Positions 20,561-30,283 of a DNA stretch of 64,000 bases are shown one piece after another. The translations under genes were made by a program, and so were the position numbers. Source of the stretch: Lysinibacillus sp. FSL K6-0232 (GTDB lineage: Bacteria; Bacillota; Bacilli; Bacillales_A; Planococcaceae). Where the stretch lies: assembly GCF_038008325.1 (NCBI RefSeq), contig NZ_JBBOYW010000001.1, positions 2,842,001 through 2,906,000 on the forward strand. Reading direction: 5' to 3'. Under the pieces are notes generated by a model, which saw nothing but the letters and a program-made list of their open reading frames with translations, searched no databases and was not told the origin of the DNA. Positions within the stretch are counted from its first letter, which is position 1, and every line of letters begins with the position of its first letter.

Positions 20561-21244
20561 TTAGAAACAGTCTACTTTTTCACCAGCTTTTAAAATTTGA
20601 ACTTCTGCATTTTGTACTAAATCTGCAAAAACTTGTGGATTTTGCTCGATTGGTGGGAATGTATTGTAATGAATCGGTACAACAATTTTCGGCTTTAACA
20701 ATGATACCGCATAAGCTGCATCTTCTGGTCCCATTGTAAAATTATCACCAATTGGCAAAAACGCAATATCAATTGGATGACGTTCAGCAATTAGCTTCAT
20801 ATCACCGAATAGGGCTGTATCACCTGCATGGTAAATTGTTAGCCCCTCTATAAATAGTAAAACGCCTGCTGGCATCCCCATATAAATAATTTCATTATTT
20901 TCTGTTACATAAGAAGAGCCGTGGAAAGCTTGTGTAAATTTCACCTTACCAAAATCAAATTCCTTTGCGCCACCAATATGCATAGGATGTACCTTTACAC
21001 CCTGCCAAGAAAGCCAGTTCGCTAATTCATTTGGTGCAATAACAAGCGCATCTTTTTTCTTGGCAAGCTCCACTGTATCGCCCACATGATCATTATGCCC
21101 ATGTGTCAGTATAATAATATCAGGTGCTTCCTCCGCTACTATTAAATCAGTTTGTCCGTTTCCATTAATAAATGGATCAATTAAAATGGTTTGTTCATTT
21201 GTTTGAATTTTAACAACCGAATGTCCATGATAACTTATTTTCAT
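20561..21244 (-). CDS. ytkL: Metal-dependent hydrolase, UPF0173 (YtkL)
   Basis: 227 residues from the ATG at 21244 (GGGAGG upstream). Metallo-beta-lactamase fold: [13 protein letters not shown] start, zinc motif [10 protein letters not shown], a later His in [10 protein letters not shown] and [15 protein letters not shown] near the end, all typical of UPF0173. Probably cytoplasmic, no signal peptide. The substrate is not known for the family. Divergent from the M24 peptidase gene. Confidence 0.88.
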   Translation of the reverse strand: MKISYHGHSVVKIQTNEQTILIDPFINGNGQTDLIVAEEAPDIIILTHGHNDHVGDTVELAKKKDALVIAPNELANWLSWQGVKVHPMHIGGAKEFDFGKVKFTQAFHGSSYVTENNEIIYMGMPAGVLLFIEGLTIYHAGDTALFGDMKLIAERHPIDIAFLPIGDNFTMGPEDAAYAVSLLKPKIVVPIHYNTFPPIEQNPQVFADLVQNAEVQILKAGEKVDCF

Positions 21245-21471
21245 TGAAAAATCCTCCCTGTCTTTCAAATTATGACTCATCATTTTTATTCGCTATCCAT
21301 GCGTGTTTTCCCTTTTTTTGATATGCTTGTACAGAGAATAATCATAAGGTTCTCTAACAGCTATATACCCTGTTAGAACACAGTTATTCAATTCACAAGA
21401 TAGAGCGTGTTAATAATAGTTATCGACACTTTATCGTACAATTCCCCATGGTATTAAAGGAGGACATATTT

Positions 21472-22560
21472 ATGTCAAAGGTTGAAGAAATTCAAAGTTA
21501 CTTACAGCAAAACAACATCGATGCAGCATTTATCACAACACCTGATAATGTTTTTTACGTTTCAGGCTTTAACAGTAATCCACATGAAAGGTTACTAGGT
21601 GTGATGATTTTTCAGGAGGCTGAACCTTTTCTAATTTGTCCTAAAATGGAGATTCCAGATGCTAAGGATGCTGGGTGGTCTTACGAGGTGATTGGTCATC
21701 AAGATACTGATAATGCAATGGAAATTGTTGCGCAAGCGATTACCGCACGCCAAGTACCTCCACATACAATTGCTATTGAAAAAGCACATTTAATCGTTGA
21801 GCGTTTCGAGGCACTACAGCAATCATTTCCACAGGCAAACTTTGTTCGCCTTGATGAAAAAATAAATGCCATGCGTGTGATCAAAGATGAAAAGGAATTA
21901 GATAAATTGCGGAAGGCTGCGGAACTTGCTGACTATGCTATTGAAGTTGGCTGCAAGGAAATTGCTGAGGGGAAAACAGAAATGGAAATTCTTACAGCAA
22001 TTGAAAGGGCTATTCAAGATAAGGGCTGTAAAATGTCCTTTGAAACAATGGTACTAAGTGGTCCTAAAACAGCATCACCACATGGTACACCAGGTGCTCG
22101 TAAAATTGAAAAGGGTGATATGGTATTGTTTGACCTTGGCGTTATTTATGATGGCTATTGCTCAGATATTACGCGTACTGTTGCTTTTGGGGAGCCTAGT
22201 GAAGCACAGAAAGACATTTATCATGCCGTTTTAGCTGCTAATCAACAGGCAATTGCAGCCGTGAAGCCTGGTATTCGTGCAATGGACTTAGATAAAATTG
22301 CGCGCGATGCTATTACAGAAGCAGGCTATGGTGAATATTTCACACACCGCCTTGGCCATGGCCTTGGTATTTCCGTACACGAATTCCCTTCCGTAACAGG
22401 AGCAAATGCTCTGACAATGGAAGAAGGTATGGTCTTTACGATTGAGCCAGGGATTTATAAAGCAGATGTAACAGGAGTTCGTATCGAGGATGATGTGGTT
22501 GTAACAAAAGATGGCGTTGAAGTTCTAACAAAATTCCCAAAAGAATTAATTGTTCTATAA
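21472..22560 (+). CDS. M24 family Xaa-Pro aminopeptidase/dipeptidase
   Basis: 362 residues from the ATG at 21472 (AAAGGAGG upstream). Creatinase-like N-terminal domain 1-125 and a pita-bread metallopeptidase domain with the five metal ligands in context: FDLGVIYDGYCSDITRT (two Asp), HRLGHGLGISVHE (His), TIEPGIY (Glu) and RIEDDVVV (Glu). Releases N-terminal residues from Xaa-Pro peptides in the cytoplasm. Bacillus paralogues such as PapA/PapB are close, so no symbol is assigned. Monocistronic. Confidence 0.88.
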   Translation: MSKVEEIQSYLQQNNIDAAFITTPDNVFYVSGFNSNPHERLLGVMIFQEAEPFLICPKMEIPDAKDAGWSYEVIGHQDTDNAMEIVAQAITARQVPPHTIAIEKAHLIVERFEALQQSFPQANFVRLDEKINAMRVIKDEKELDKLRKAAELADYAIEVGCKEIAEGKTEMEILTAIERAIQDKGCKMSFETMVLSGPKTASPHGTPGARKIEKGDMVLFDLGVIYDGYCSDITRTVAFGEPSEAQKDIYHAVLAANQQAIAAVKPGIRAMDLDKIARDAITEAGYGEYFTHRLGHGLGISVHEFPSVTGANALTMEEGMVFTIEPGIYKADVTGVRIEDDVVVTKDGVEVLTKFPKELIVL

Positions 22561-22603
22561 AAGGATTGCAACATAGCTCGTTGTCTTATTTATCAACAGA
22601 AAG

Positions 22604-22658
22604 AACGAACGATTCTGAAAAACTTGATAACAGTTTCACATTGGATTGTTCGTTTTTT
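22604..22658 (+). terminator. Probable terminator of the M24 peptidase gene
   Basis: Arms AACGAACGAT (22604-22613) and ATTGTTCGTT (22645-22654) pair with one G-U; the loop is long but holds a smaller stem. Six T follow at 22653-22658. Confidence 0.5.
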
Positions 22659-22751
22659 ACTAGTGAAAATGCTTGTATGCTAGCATCTTTATCAGTTTCG
22701 GCAGCAATTACAAGTAATGGATACTTACTCTTTCCTGAAACCAATCATTAT

Positions 22752-22785
22752 AAAAAGGAAGCACTATGAATATGCTTCCTTTTTT
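22752..22785. terminator. Terminator of ald (bidirectional)
   Basis: Arms AAAAAGGAAGCA and TGCTTCCTTTTT with a 9-nt loop, just after the ald stop; T runs lie on both strands. Confidence 0.8.
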
Positions 22786-22790
22786 ATTTA

Positions 22791-23903
22791 TTAAATTAGC
22801 TCATCCACACTGACATATGGTAATCCTTGTGAATCTGCCACTGCTTTATAAGTAAGTTGTCCATCTAATGTATTTACACCTTTTTTCAATGCAGCATTGT
22901 CTAGACAAGCCTGTTTATAGCCTTTGTTGGCAATTTGCAGTGCGTATGGAATTGTATTATTTGTTAAGGCAATTGTTGATGTACGTGGAACCGCTCCAGG
23001 CATATTAGCGACAGCATAGTGTACAACACCATGTTTGACATATGTCGGATCATCATGTGTTGTAACACGATCAGATGTCGCAAAAATACCGCCTTGGTCA
23101 ATTGCAATATCCACAACAACTGAGCCTGGCTGCATAGACTGAATCATTTCTTCAGACACAAGCTTTGGTGCTTTTGCGCCCGGAATTAACACAGCACCAA
23201 TCACTAAATCAGAATTTTTCACTGATTCTGCAATATTGTATGGATTAGACATTAATGTTTGCACATCGCGACCAAATAAATCTTCTAATTGGCGTAAACG
23301 CTCAGCGCTTAAATCAATAACTGTTACATCTGCGCCCATACCAACAGCGATCTTCGCAGCATTTGTCCCTGCAATACCACCACCGATAACTGTTACTTTA
23401 CCGCGTGGTACACCTGATACGCCACCTAGTAAAATACCTTTACCATCATGATTTTTCTCTAGGAACTGTGCACCAATTTGTGCAGCCATTTTACCTGCTA
23501 CTTCACTCATTGGTGTAAGCAATGGTAACGAACCATTTGCTAATTGAACTGTTTCATAGGCAATACCTACAACCTTTTTATTTAAAAGTGCCTGAGTTAA
23601 TTCAATCTCTGGCGCTAAGTGTAGATATGTGAATAAGATTTGACCCTCATAGAAATAATCGTACTCAGAAGCTACAGGCTCTTTAACCTTCATAATCATC
23701 TCTTGTGACCATGCTTCTTTGGCAGTTTGCACAATATGTGCTCCAGCTGCAATATAGTCAGCATCTGTAAAACTTGAGCCTAAGCCTGCTCCTGTTTCAA
23801 TGAATACCTCATGCCCTGCATGTGTCAATGTCACAACCCCTGCTGGTGTCATTGCCACACGATTTTCATTGTTTTTAATTTCCTTTGGAATACCAATCTT
23901 CAT
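22791..23903 (-). CDS. ald: Alanine dehydrogenase
   Basis: 370 residues: reversible oxidative deamination of L-alanine to pyruvate and ammonia with NAD+. [20 protein letters not shown] start with the substrate Arg/Lys region, YLHLAPE with catalytic His, NAD motif [15 protein letters not shown] and the catalytic aspartate region [23 protein letters not shown] precedes the ATG. In Bacillus it is alanine-induced and important in sporulation and germination. Divergent from the usp gene across a 411-nt gap. Confidence 0.97.
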   Translation of the reverse strand: MKIGIPKEIKNNENRVAMTPAGVVTLTHAGHEVFIETGAGLGSSFTDADYIAAGAHIVQTAKEAWSQEMIMKVKEPVASEYDYFYEGQILFTYLHLAPEIELTQALLNKKVVGIAYETVQLANGSLPLLTPMSEVAGKMAAQIGAQFLEKNHDGKGILLGGVSGVPRGKVTVIGGGIAGTNAAKIAVGMGADVTVIDLSAERLRQLEDLFGRDVQTLMSNPYNIAESVKNSDLVIGAVLIPGAKAPKLVSEEMIQSMQPGSVVVDIAIDQGGIFATSDRVTTHDDPTYVKHGVVHYAVANMPGAVPRTSTIALTNNTIPYALQIANKGYKQACLDNAALKKGVNTLDGQLTYKAVADSQGLPYVSVDELI

Positions 23904-24161
23904 TGTTTCCTATCCCCTTCCGTAACCTAAGAAATCAGCATCATTTATCTAACGATGGATTGATGAACCGCTTACAATTCCATATTACCAAACAAATACA
24001 AAAAAAGCTTTAACTAAAATTAAAACAAAAAGGTTCCTAATATTTTCAAAATACAGAATATTCAAACCATGGAAACTCTCTTAAATTATTATATTCAAAA
24101 ACTAAATAGTACGGTTAGCATAACAATGAATTGGTAACATTATTCAAGCATTATGACTACA

Positions 24162-24176
24162 AAAAAACGTTTACAT
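24162..24176. promoter_or_regulatory. cre-like site in the ald-usp gap
   Basis: The minus strand reads ATGTAAACGTTTTTT, one mismatch from the fixed positions of WTGNAANCGNWNNCW. It is 258 nt from ald and about 100 nt upstream of the usp promoter. The rest of the 411-nt gap is AT-rich, and I see only the usp promoter in it. Confidence 0.45.
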
Positions 24177-24275
24177 ACTTTAAATAGTGGGAATTAGATA
24201 AATATACATTGAAGTGAAATTCCTTCACTTTTTTACAAATTTTCTGTCGGAAAGTATTTCCTTTAGAAAATCATT

Positions 24276-24284
24276 TGGTATAAT
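24276..24284 (+). promoter_or_regulatory. Extended -10 promoter of the usp gene
   Basis: TGGTATAAT is a perfect extended -10, 30 nt before the usp ATG, which has GGGAGG. No good -35 is present at 17 nt, as is common for extended -10 promoters. Confidence 0.6.
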
Positions 24285-24314
24285 CAACATATACAAATTA
24301 GGGAGGTTATTCAA

Positions 24315-24764
24315 ATGGCTAATCATTATAAAAGCATTGTTGTGGCAGTAGATGGTTCAAAAGAGGCTGAATATGCATTTCGTAAATCAATTGATGTTGC
24401 AAAACGTAATGAGGGTTCTGTATTAAATCTAGTGAATGTTATTGATACTCGTTCATTTGCAGCAATCGAGGCATATGACCGCTCCATTGCAGAGCGTGCG
24501 CAAGCATTTTCTGAGGAGCTATTAAATGGCTACAAAAAGCAAGCTGAGGATGCAGGTTTAACAAATATTAACCTTATTATCGAGTATGGTTCTCCAAAAA
24601 ATATCATCACAAAAGAGCTTTCTAATGTTGTAGACGCAGATTTAATTATTTGTGGTGCAACTGGTTTAAATGCAGTTGAACGCTTCCTAATCGGTTCAGT
24701 ATCTGAAGCAATTGTACGCTCAGCTAAATGTGATGTACTTGTTATCCGTACACCAGAAAATTAA
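24315..24764 (+). CDS. Universal stress protein, UspA family
   Basis: 149 residues, single Usp domain of the ATP-binding type: N-terminal IVVAVDGSKEAEYAF and C-terminal GATGLNAVERFLIGSVSEAI (the G-2x-G-9x-G-S/T nucleotide motif) ending in DVLVIRTPEN. Soluble and cytoplasmic; roles in stress survival are inferred from the family. Single-gene unit with its own promoter and terminator. In several Bacillales a usp gene lies near ackA; ackA itself is absent here. Confidence 0.9.
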   Translation: MANHYKSIVVAVDGSKEAEYAFRKSIDVAKRNEGSVLNLVNVIDTRSFAAIEAYDRSIAERAQAFSEELLNGYKKQAEDAGLTNINLIIEYGSPKNIITKELSNVVDADLIICGATGLNAVERFLIGSVSEAIVRSAKCDVLVIRTPEN

Positions 24765-24776
24765 TATGCAATACAT

Positions 24777-24808
24777 AAAAAGGTATCCTTCTACTAGGAT
24801 ACCTTTTT
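24777..24808. terminator. Bidirectional terminator of usp and ytxK
   Basis: 12-bp perfect stem AAAAAGGTATCC/GGATACCTTTTT with an 8-nt loop between the convergent genes. Confidence 0.88.
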
Positions 24809-24837
24809 ACTTGTGTTGACTTTGTGAACACGAACAA

Positions 24838-25767
24838 TTATTTGCCCTCTTTCCACATCTTCACTTTTTCAAAAAATAAGGCAAGTGCCTGTTTATTTTG
24901 CATATTCGGTACTTTAGCTAATAACACCTCTTTAGGTGCTTTTAATGTCTTTTCTTGCTTTTGTAAAATAACAATCGTCTTCTCTAATGCTTTGTTGGCA
25001 AACATGGCGTCTGGTAGCTGAATAATCGCCTGAATCCAAGCGTGCTTTTGAATATATTTGTGTAGCTGTTTCGATTGCTCTGACTCAAAAAGATGTGATG
25101 GTGCAAGGAAGAATAAATAACCACCTTCCTTTGTATAATTGATGGACTGCTCAATAAATAAATGATGGGCATAGCTCATTCCCTCTGATGGACATAGCTC
25201 ATAATTAAGAGCAACCTCTTCATTTGGATAATAGCCAACAGGTAAATCACATACAACTGCATCAACAGGATTTACCAATAAATCCTCTAAAGCGTCCTGA
25301 CGATATAAAGAAACAGGCTGTTCCGTTAAGTCCGCAGTGGCAGCGGCTAAACGAATGAGTAACTCATCGACCTCTACGCCAGTTGCATCTACTTTTCCAT
25401 CCAATAAATTCATAACCGTTAATAATAAATTGCCTGTGCCTACTGCTGGGTCCAACATCGAAATTTTTTCATGCTCAAGACGTTCTGCAAATATTTGCTC
25501 TACAAAATAACCAACTAATAAACCTAATGTATCAGGAGTCATTTGATGGTTTGGCTGTGAACCTTTGCGCATTCCTTTTAAAATGGCAATTTGAATAGCT
25601 TTACGAATATCCTCTTTCGTTGCATCTTGCTGTGAAAAATCAAGCTCACCATCTAACCATGCCTCTAAGCCCTCTAATAGCCCCTCTAGCAATGTTACAT
25701 TTTGTTCTTGTTCAACTTTTTCAGCATGTTCATTTAACAACCCAAATAATTTCTCGATATTTTCCAT
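24838..25767 (-). CDS. ytxK: YtxK, N6-methylase-like SAM-dependent protein
   Basis: 309 residues from the ATG at 25767 (AAAGGAAG upstream). Helical N-terminus, then an N6-adenine methylase-type Rossmann core: motif I LDPAVGTGNLL near Asp106 and a partner acid in TGVEVDE. Motif IV, normally (N/D/S)PP(Y/F), reads DLPVGY near 174-179, so base methylation is uncertain. No target-recognition domain is visible. Followed by no ackA, unlike B. subtilis; tpx lies upstream as in Bacillus. Confidence 0.82.
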   Translation of the reverse strand: MENIEKLFGLLNEHAEKVEQEQNVTLLEGLLEGLEAWLDGELDFSQQDATKEDIRKAIQIAILKGMRKGSQPNHQMTPDTLGLLVGYFVEQIFAERLEHEKISMLDPAVGTGNLLLTVMNLLDGKVDATGVEVDELLIRLAAATADLTEQPVSLYRQDALEDLLVNPVDAVVCDLPVGYYPNEEVALNYELCPSEGMSYAHHLFIEQSINYTKEGGYLFFLAPSHLFESEQSKQLHKYIQKHAWIQAIIQLPDAMFANKALEKTIVILQKQEKTLKAPKEVLLAKVPNMQNKQALALFFEKVKMWKEGK

Positions 25768-25788
25768 AAATAACTTCCTTTCACGCAG

Positions 25789-25824
25789 AAAAGAGCCGTG
25801 ACAAAAACTCGTCACAGCTCTTTT
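25789..25824 (-). terminator. tpx terminator
   Basis: 14-bp stem with one G-U pair (25789-25802 and 25811-25824); the arms end in TTTT on either strand. It lies between tpx and ytxK. Confidence 0.8.
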
Positions 25825-25856
25825 GTCTAGTATTATCTTAGCCTAAAAGCAATACA

Positions 25857-26360
25857 TTATGCCAGTGCTTTGACAGCTGCAATTGCTGCTTCATAATTTG
25901 GATGATCTGTTGCTTCAGGAACATATTCAACATATGTCACTTTATTATTAGCATCCACAACAAATACTGCACGTGTCAGAAGACGTAATTCTTGAATGTA
26001 CACACCATATGCCTCACCAAATGAAAGGTCGCGGTGATCTGAAACAGTTTGAACAGCATCAATACCTGCTGCACCACACCAACGTTTTTGAGCAAATGGA
26101 AGATCAACAGATACCGTATAGATTACTACATTATCACCTAGATTAGCTGCTTCCTCATTAAAGCGACGTGTTTGTGCATCACATACGCCAGTATCTAATG
26201 ATGGTACAACACTGAATAAGCGAATTTTCCCCTCTGAATCTTTCAATGTTACTGGTGATAGGTCATTTGCCAATACTGTAAAATCTGGTGCTTGGTCGCC
26301 CACCTTTACTTCATTTCCTACTAGTGTTACTGGACCATTTTTAAATGTTACTTGTGCCAT
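25857..26360 (-). CDS. tpx: Thiol peroxidase
   Basis: 167 residues, atypical 2-Cys peroxiredoxin. Peroxidatic Cys60 in [18 protein letters not shown] and resolving Cys95 in KRWCGAAG, the same spacing as E. coli Tpx (61/95). Reduces H2O2 and lipid hydroperoxides using thioredoxin, in the cytoplasm. The [16 protein letters not shown] has GAGGCG upstream. Monocistronic, with a promoter at 26391-26420. Confidence 0.96.
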   Translation of the reverse strand: MAQVTFKNGPVTLVGNEVKVGDQAPDFTVLANDLSPVTLKDSEGKIRLFSVVPSLDTGVCDAQTRRFNEEAANLGDNVVIYTVSVDLPFAQKRWCGAAGIDAVQTVSDHRDLSFGEAYGVYIQELRLLTRAVFVVDANNKVTYVEYVPEATDHPNYEAAIAAVKALA

Positions 26361-26390
26361 CTAAACGCCTCCTCATCATCATATGTATTC

Positions 26391-26420
26391 ATATTACTAA
26401 ATGAAGGGAATTCATTGCAA
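26391..26420 (-). promoter_or_regulatory. Probable tpx promoter with an overlapping dyad
   Basis: Minus strand TTGCAA (26415-26420), 18 nt, TAATAT (26391-26396). Between them lies AATGAA-N5-TTCATT (26400-26416), a perfect dyad that could be a regulator site. The remainder of the 26361-26647 gap shows no gene. Confidence 0.5.
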
Positions 26421-26647
26421 CTCAGACAGCTTACTTTCTTACAAGCAATGATCACAAACATCCTTTTTAACAGCAACTATTAAATAGCAGACATGTTGAT
26501 GAGCCTGTATTTTACAGAGCTTAGCTAGAATTTTATTAAATTCCGTGGATACCTCCTCCACGCTAATCAACAAAACAGTGTTTTTCCCTACAAAATACGC
26601 TTATTATTTATACCATCAACACACCTGATTAAATATAGTAGCTTCAA

Positions 26648-27274
26648 CTATTGCTCATGTTTTTCTTCTAGCTTGGCAAGTTCCACGCTTTCCTTTTGTT
26701 CATCTGCTACTGTTATATCCTCTTGCTTTGGTAAAGGCGATGATACTACTTCTTTTTCAACAAAAACTTTTTCATGCACTACTGTTGTATCAGCAAAATA
26801 ATCATGCAAGCCTTGGTTTTCTGGCAAAATCACAACCAATATATATAGTGGCATAAAAATATTATTGATAATACGGCCTATCCAATCACGAAATAGTACA
26901 TCTGACCAAGTAAGCTTTTCATGCTTTAAGGAAATAACACGTAAACCAAATACCATTTTCCCTAATGTTTGCCCAAAAAACTTTGTCATTAGCACAAAAT
27001 AGCTATAATAGAGGATTGCTGTGATAATAGAAACTGGTGCATACCAAACAGATTCTGATAAAGACCAATCCATTAGATAAAAAATAGGATTAACGAGTAT
27101 ACCGCCTATAGCCGTAACAATAAATCCATCTAATAAAAATGCCCAAAATCGAACCCAAAAGCCTGCTGTTTTTAAAGCATAGTTTTTGGATTTTATCGCT
27201 ACATCCGATGGCTCCATTACAGCACTATTCTCCGTAGAGGGTGAACCTTGCATAACAATCTCATTGTTTGTCAT
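26648..27274 (-). CDS. yteJ: RDD family membrane protein (YteJ-like)
   Basis: 208 residues with a polar N-terminus, about four membrane segments (roughly 33-60, 70-95, 128-150 region) and a charged, Glu/Lys-rich C-terminal tail of about 45 residues. The RDD signature appears as GFWVRFWAFLLDGFI with FGQTLGKMVFGLRV. Transport function is suspected for RDD proteins but not established here. Thirteen nt after sppA, so probably cotranscribed, as sppA-yteJ in B. subtilis. AAGGAGGGAG precedes the ATG. Confidence 0.83.
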   Translation of the reverse strand: MTNNEIVMQGSPSTENSAVMEPSDVAIKSKNYALKTAGFWVRFWAFLLDGFIVTAIGGILVNPIFYLMDWSLSESVWYAPVSIITAILYYSYFVLMTKFFGQTLGKMVFGLRVISLKHEKLTWSDVLFRDWIGRIINNIFMPLYILVVILPENQGLHDYFADTTVVHEKVFVEKEVVSSPLPKQEDITVADEQKESVELAKLEEKHEQ

Positions 27275-27286
27275 TGTACTCCCTCC

Positions 27287-28300
27287 TTAGTATTCACCAT
27301 ATAAGTACATCATTTTAGGTGCGCTATAGTCTGTCATGATTTTCATCAGCATTTTTTCCTCTGCCGATGGGCCAAACATAGAGCCAATTTTCATCCCAAC
27401 ATAGGACTGCCAGCCACCCATATCATAGGCATATTCGAACAAAGTAGCATCTTCTAATCCATAATCTTCACGCAATGCAGCAATCGTTGCTTCCTCATCA
27501 CCAATTTCATCTACTAAGCCTGCTTCAAGTGCTTTTGTGCCACCAAAAATACGACCATCTGCAACTTTTTTAACATCTGCCTCAGACATATTACGTCCTT
27601 GCTCAACAATATCTACAAATTCCTCATATGTTTCATTAATCATATCTTGCATCATCGCACGCTCTTCCTCTGTTACTTCACGCATCGGACTTAGCATATC
27701 CTTGTGTGCACCTGATTTAAACGTTTCGAATTTTACGCCTACTTTTTCAGCTAATGCCTGATAATTAATAGATTGCATAATAACACCAATAGAGCCTGTA
27801 ATTGTATCGCGATGTGCAAATATTTTATCTGCTGGTGCTGCAATATAATAACCGCCAGATGCAGCCATCGAATCCATTGATACATAAATTGGAATTTGTC
27901 GTTCCTCTTTAATCTTAACAAGTTTTTTATAAATTTCTGCTGATTCTTTCACGCCACCACCTGGTGAGTTAACACTTAATACAACACCTTGAATAGACTC
28001 ATCATATAAAATATTATCCAATTGCTCTAAGAAAAATTGATGGTCATATGCCACTGGCTGCCAAAGTGTGCTTGAACCAATATCTTGAATCGTACCATCC
28101 ACCTTTAAATAAGCAATGCGTTTATCAAAATTATCACCCTCAATAACATTTTCATAAACATCTAAGCTATTTCCTGCCATTAGGCTATCAAAATTCCCTA
28201 AGAAGTCTGACTTAAATAGCGCAAAAATAGTGTTAACACCTAATGAAAACAATAAAAGAACACCTGCCACTACTAAAGCAACCCATCTTTTTACATTCAT
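27287..28300 (-). CDS. sppA: Signal peptide peptidase SppA
   Basis: 337 residues from the ATG at 28300 (GAGGAGGCGG upstream); the ATG at 28321 lies before this ribosome site. One N-terminal membrane anchor about 6-27, then an S49 serine peptidase domain. Predicted catalytic Ser148 in SMAASGGYY and Lys200 in KSGAHKDM, the positions of the B. subtilis Ser147/Lys199 dyad; GSIGVIM is also present. Degrades membrane-retained signal peptides and is linked to lantibiotic resistance in Bacillus. Confidence 0.93.
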   Translation of the reverse strand: MNVKRWVALVVAGVLLLFSLGVNTIFALFKSDFLGNFDSLMAGNSLDVYENVIEGDNFDKRIAYLKVDGTIQDIGSSTLWQPVAYDHQFFLEQLDNILYDESIQGVVLSVNSPGGGVKESAEIYKKLVKIKEERQIPIYVSMDSMAASGGYYIAAPADKIFAHRDTITGSIGVIMQSINYQALAEKVGVKFETFKSGAHKDMLSPMREVTEEERAMMQDMINETYEEFVDIVEQGRNMSEADVKKVADGRIFGGTKALEAGLVDEIGDEEATIAALREDYGLEDATLFEYAYDMGGWQSYVGMKIGSMFGPSAEEKMLMKIMTDYSAPKMMYLYGEY

Positions 28301-28446
28301 GTCTTTCCGCCTCCTCAACATGTAATACGAATAATTACCATATTCGTTTCATTTTTTTGAAATAATATGCAAGTGATTGACTCATCTGCCTAACCAACAA
28401 TAAAACTGATGCTATTTATTTCCTCATAATACCTTACCAAAAACCT

Positions 28447-28488
28447 AAAAAAAATCAAAGTCCATTCTCTTACATGAACTTTGATTTT
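28447..28488 (-). terminator. ytcI terminator
   Basis: 11-bp stem AAAATCAAAGT/ACTTTGATTTT (28451-28461 and 28478-28488) with T run on the minus strand, immediately after the acyl-CoA synthetase stop. Confidence 0.8.
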
Positions 28489-28493
28489 CGATA

Positions 28494-30095
28494 TTATTTC
28501 CCAGAAAATAATGAAGATGTGAGCTGCTTCGCTTCTTGCTGTCGTAATTCGACACGACGAATCTTCCCAGAAGAGGTTTTTGGTAGCTCCTCTACAAACT
28601 CAATAGCACGTGGATATTTATATGGTGCTGTTAATGCTTTTACATGCTGCTGTAATGTTTGTATAAGCTGCTGATCACCGATTTCACCATGATGAAGCAC
28701 AATAAATGCCTTAACAATATTTCCTCGAACCTTGTCAGGGCTTGCTATAACAGCAGCTTCTTTGACAGCTGGATGCTTTATTAAGGCATCCTCTACTTCA
28801 AATGGTCCAATTGTATAGCCTGATGAAATAATCACATCATCCCCGCGTCCTTCAAACCAAAAATACCCATCCTTATCTTTGTAGGCACGATCTCCTGTAA
28901 TATACCACTCACCACGGAATTGTAATTGTGTACGTTCAGGGTCTTTTAAATATTTTTTAAAGAGTGCAGGTGTTTCTTGGTGAACAGCTATATCTCCCAC
29001 TTCCCCAACTGCAACAGGCTGACCCTCATCATTAATAATGTCTACTGTATTGCCGGGTGTTGGTTTTCCCATTGAACCAGCTCTTGCTTCCATGCCCACC
29101 ATTGTACCGACCAGCAATGTATTTTCGGTTTGACCATAGCCATCACGTACTTGCACGTGACAAACGTCTGAAAATACTTTAATCACCTCACTATTTAAAG
29201 GCTCACCTGCTGACACAGCCTGACGAATAGCACTTAAATTATAGTGCTGTAAATGATTAAGTGCTGCCATAAAACGATATTCCGTTGGTGTGCAACATAG
29301 AACATTAATATTGAATTTTTCAAGCAATGTTAGGTAAGTAGCTGCATCAAACTTCCCTTTATAAACAAATGCTGTTGCACCGCTTCCTAGTGTAGCGAGG
29401 AATGGACTCCATATCCATTTTTGCCAACCAGGTGCTGCTGTAGCCCAAACAATATCATTTTCTTGGACACCTAACCAATGGGGTGCTGTTGTGCGTAAAT
29501 GTGCATAGCCCCAGCTATGACTATGCACCGCAGCTTTTGGATTACCTGTTGTACCGCTTGTATAAGCTAAAAATGCAATATCTGTGCTTTTGGTTGGAGT
29601 AGCATTTATGTAAGTTGTTGGTTGCTGCTGCATTTTTTCTAGTAATGGCTGCCATGGCTTATGTGCATGCCCAATAACAAATTGCTGCATACCTTGTAAA
29701 TTTTCTACCTTGTCGAATTGCTCAATATAAGGCTCATACGCAATAACGGCTTTTGCCTCTGCATGTTCAATGCGATATTCAATATCCTTTGTTCTTAACA
29801 TTTCTGAGCTTGGTATAATGGTTAAACCCGCTTTTAGAGCAGCGATATAAACAATATAGGCTTCTACAGAGCGCGGCACCATTACAAGTACTACATCACC
29901 TTTTGCTAAGCCCTCTTTTGTAAAGACATGTGCTGCCTGATTTGCCTTTTCAAATAAATGTGTGTATGTAATCCATTGAACATTTTGATGTTCGTCACAA
30001 ATAATTAATGCATTCTTTGTTGTATCCTGTGCATATTTTTCAATTTCCTCTGTGATGTTATACCATTCTGGTGCAATTAAATCTTGTCTGTTCAC
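28494..30095 (-). CDS. ytcI: AMP-forming acyl-CoA synthetase (YtcI-like)
   Basis: 533 residues from a GTG at 30095 with AAAGGGGGC upstream. ANL superfamily: A3 motif YTSGTTGNPKAAVHSH, A5-like DGYGQTENT, A7 GEWYITGDRAYKDKDGYF, A8 GRGDDVIISSGYTIGPFEVE and A10 PKTSSGKIRRVELR with the adenylation Lys. Activates a carboxylic acid (likely short/medium-chain) to acyl-CoA via acyl-AMP. The neighbour sppA matches the B. subtilis ytcI locus. Substrate is not deducible; a second, true acetyl-CoA synthetase is at 55100. Confidence 0.87.
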   Translation of the reverse strand: MNRQDLIAPEWYNITEEIEKYAQDTTKNALIICDEHQNVQWITYTHLFEKANQAAHVFTKEGLAKGDVVLVMVPRSVEAYIVYIAALKAGLTIIPSSEMLRTKDIEYRIEHAEAKAVIAYEPYIEQFDKVENLQGMQQFVIGHAHKPWQPLLEKMQQQPTTYINATPTKSTDIAFLAYTSGTTGNPKAAVHSHSWGYAHLRTTAPHWLGVQENDIVWATAAPGWQKWIWSPFLATLGSGATAFVYKGKFDAATYLTLLEKFNINVLCCTPTEYRFMAALNHLQHYNLSAIRQAVSAGEPLNSEVIKVFSDVCHVQVRDGYGQTENTLLVGTMVGMEARAGSMGKPTPGNTVDIINDEGQPVAVGEVGDIAVHQETPALFKKYLKDPERTQLQFRGEWYITGDRAYKDKDGYFWFEGRGDDVIISSGYTIGPFEVEDALIKHPAVKEAAVIASPDKVRGNIVKAFIVLHHGEIGDQQLIQTLQQHVKALTAPYKYPRAIEFVEELPKTSSGKIRRVELRQQEAKQLTSSLFSGK

Positions 30096-30235
30096 GGCAA
30101 ATGCCCCCTTTTGTTATGACACATTATAAAGCTCCCTTTTTATGATTTTCAATGCTTTGCGCCCAATTTGCCAAAAGTCATGACAACTATCATATTTCGG
30201 TATATGGTATCAGTCATATTCATATGAATTCTCTA

Positions 30236-30264
30236 TTGAATAAGCTAAAAAAATATGGTACATT
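30236..30264 (+). promoter_or_regulatory. thi operon promoter
   Basis: TTGAAT (30236-30241), 17 nt, TACATT (30259-30264) with an extended TG one base upstream. It starts about 20 nt before the TPP aptamer. Confidence 0.65.
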
Positions 30265-30283
30265 TTGGTCAACTAAAAATAAG

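Noticed and set aside
22566-22769. A 67-codon reading frame after the M24 peptidase
   Set aside because: No ribosome site, and it overlaps two terminator hairpins.
23904-24314. Long ald-usp gap as a possible hidden gene
   Set aside because: No open frame with a start and ribosome site; only a promoter and a cre-like match.
29581-29640. Possible transposon or phage genes anywhere in the window
   Set aside because: No transposase, integrase or phage structural motif was found on either strand.
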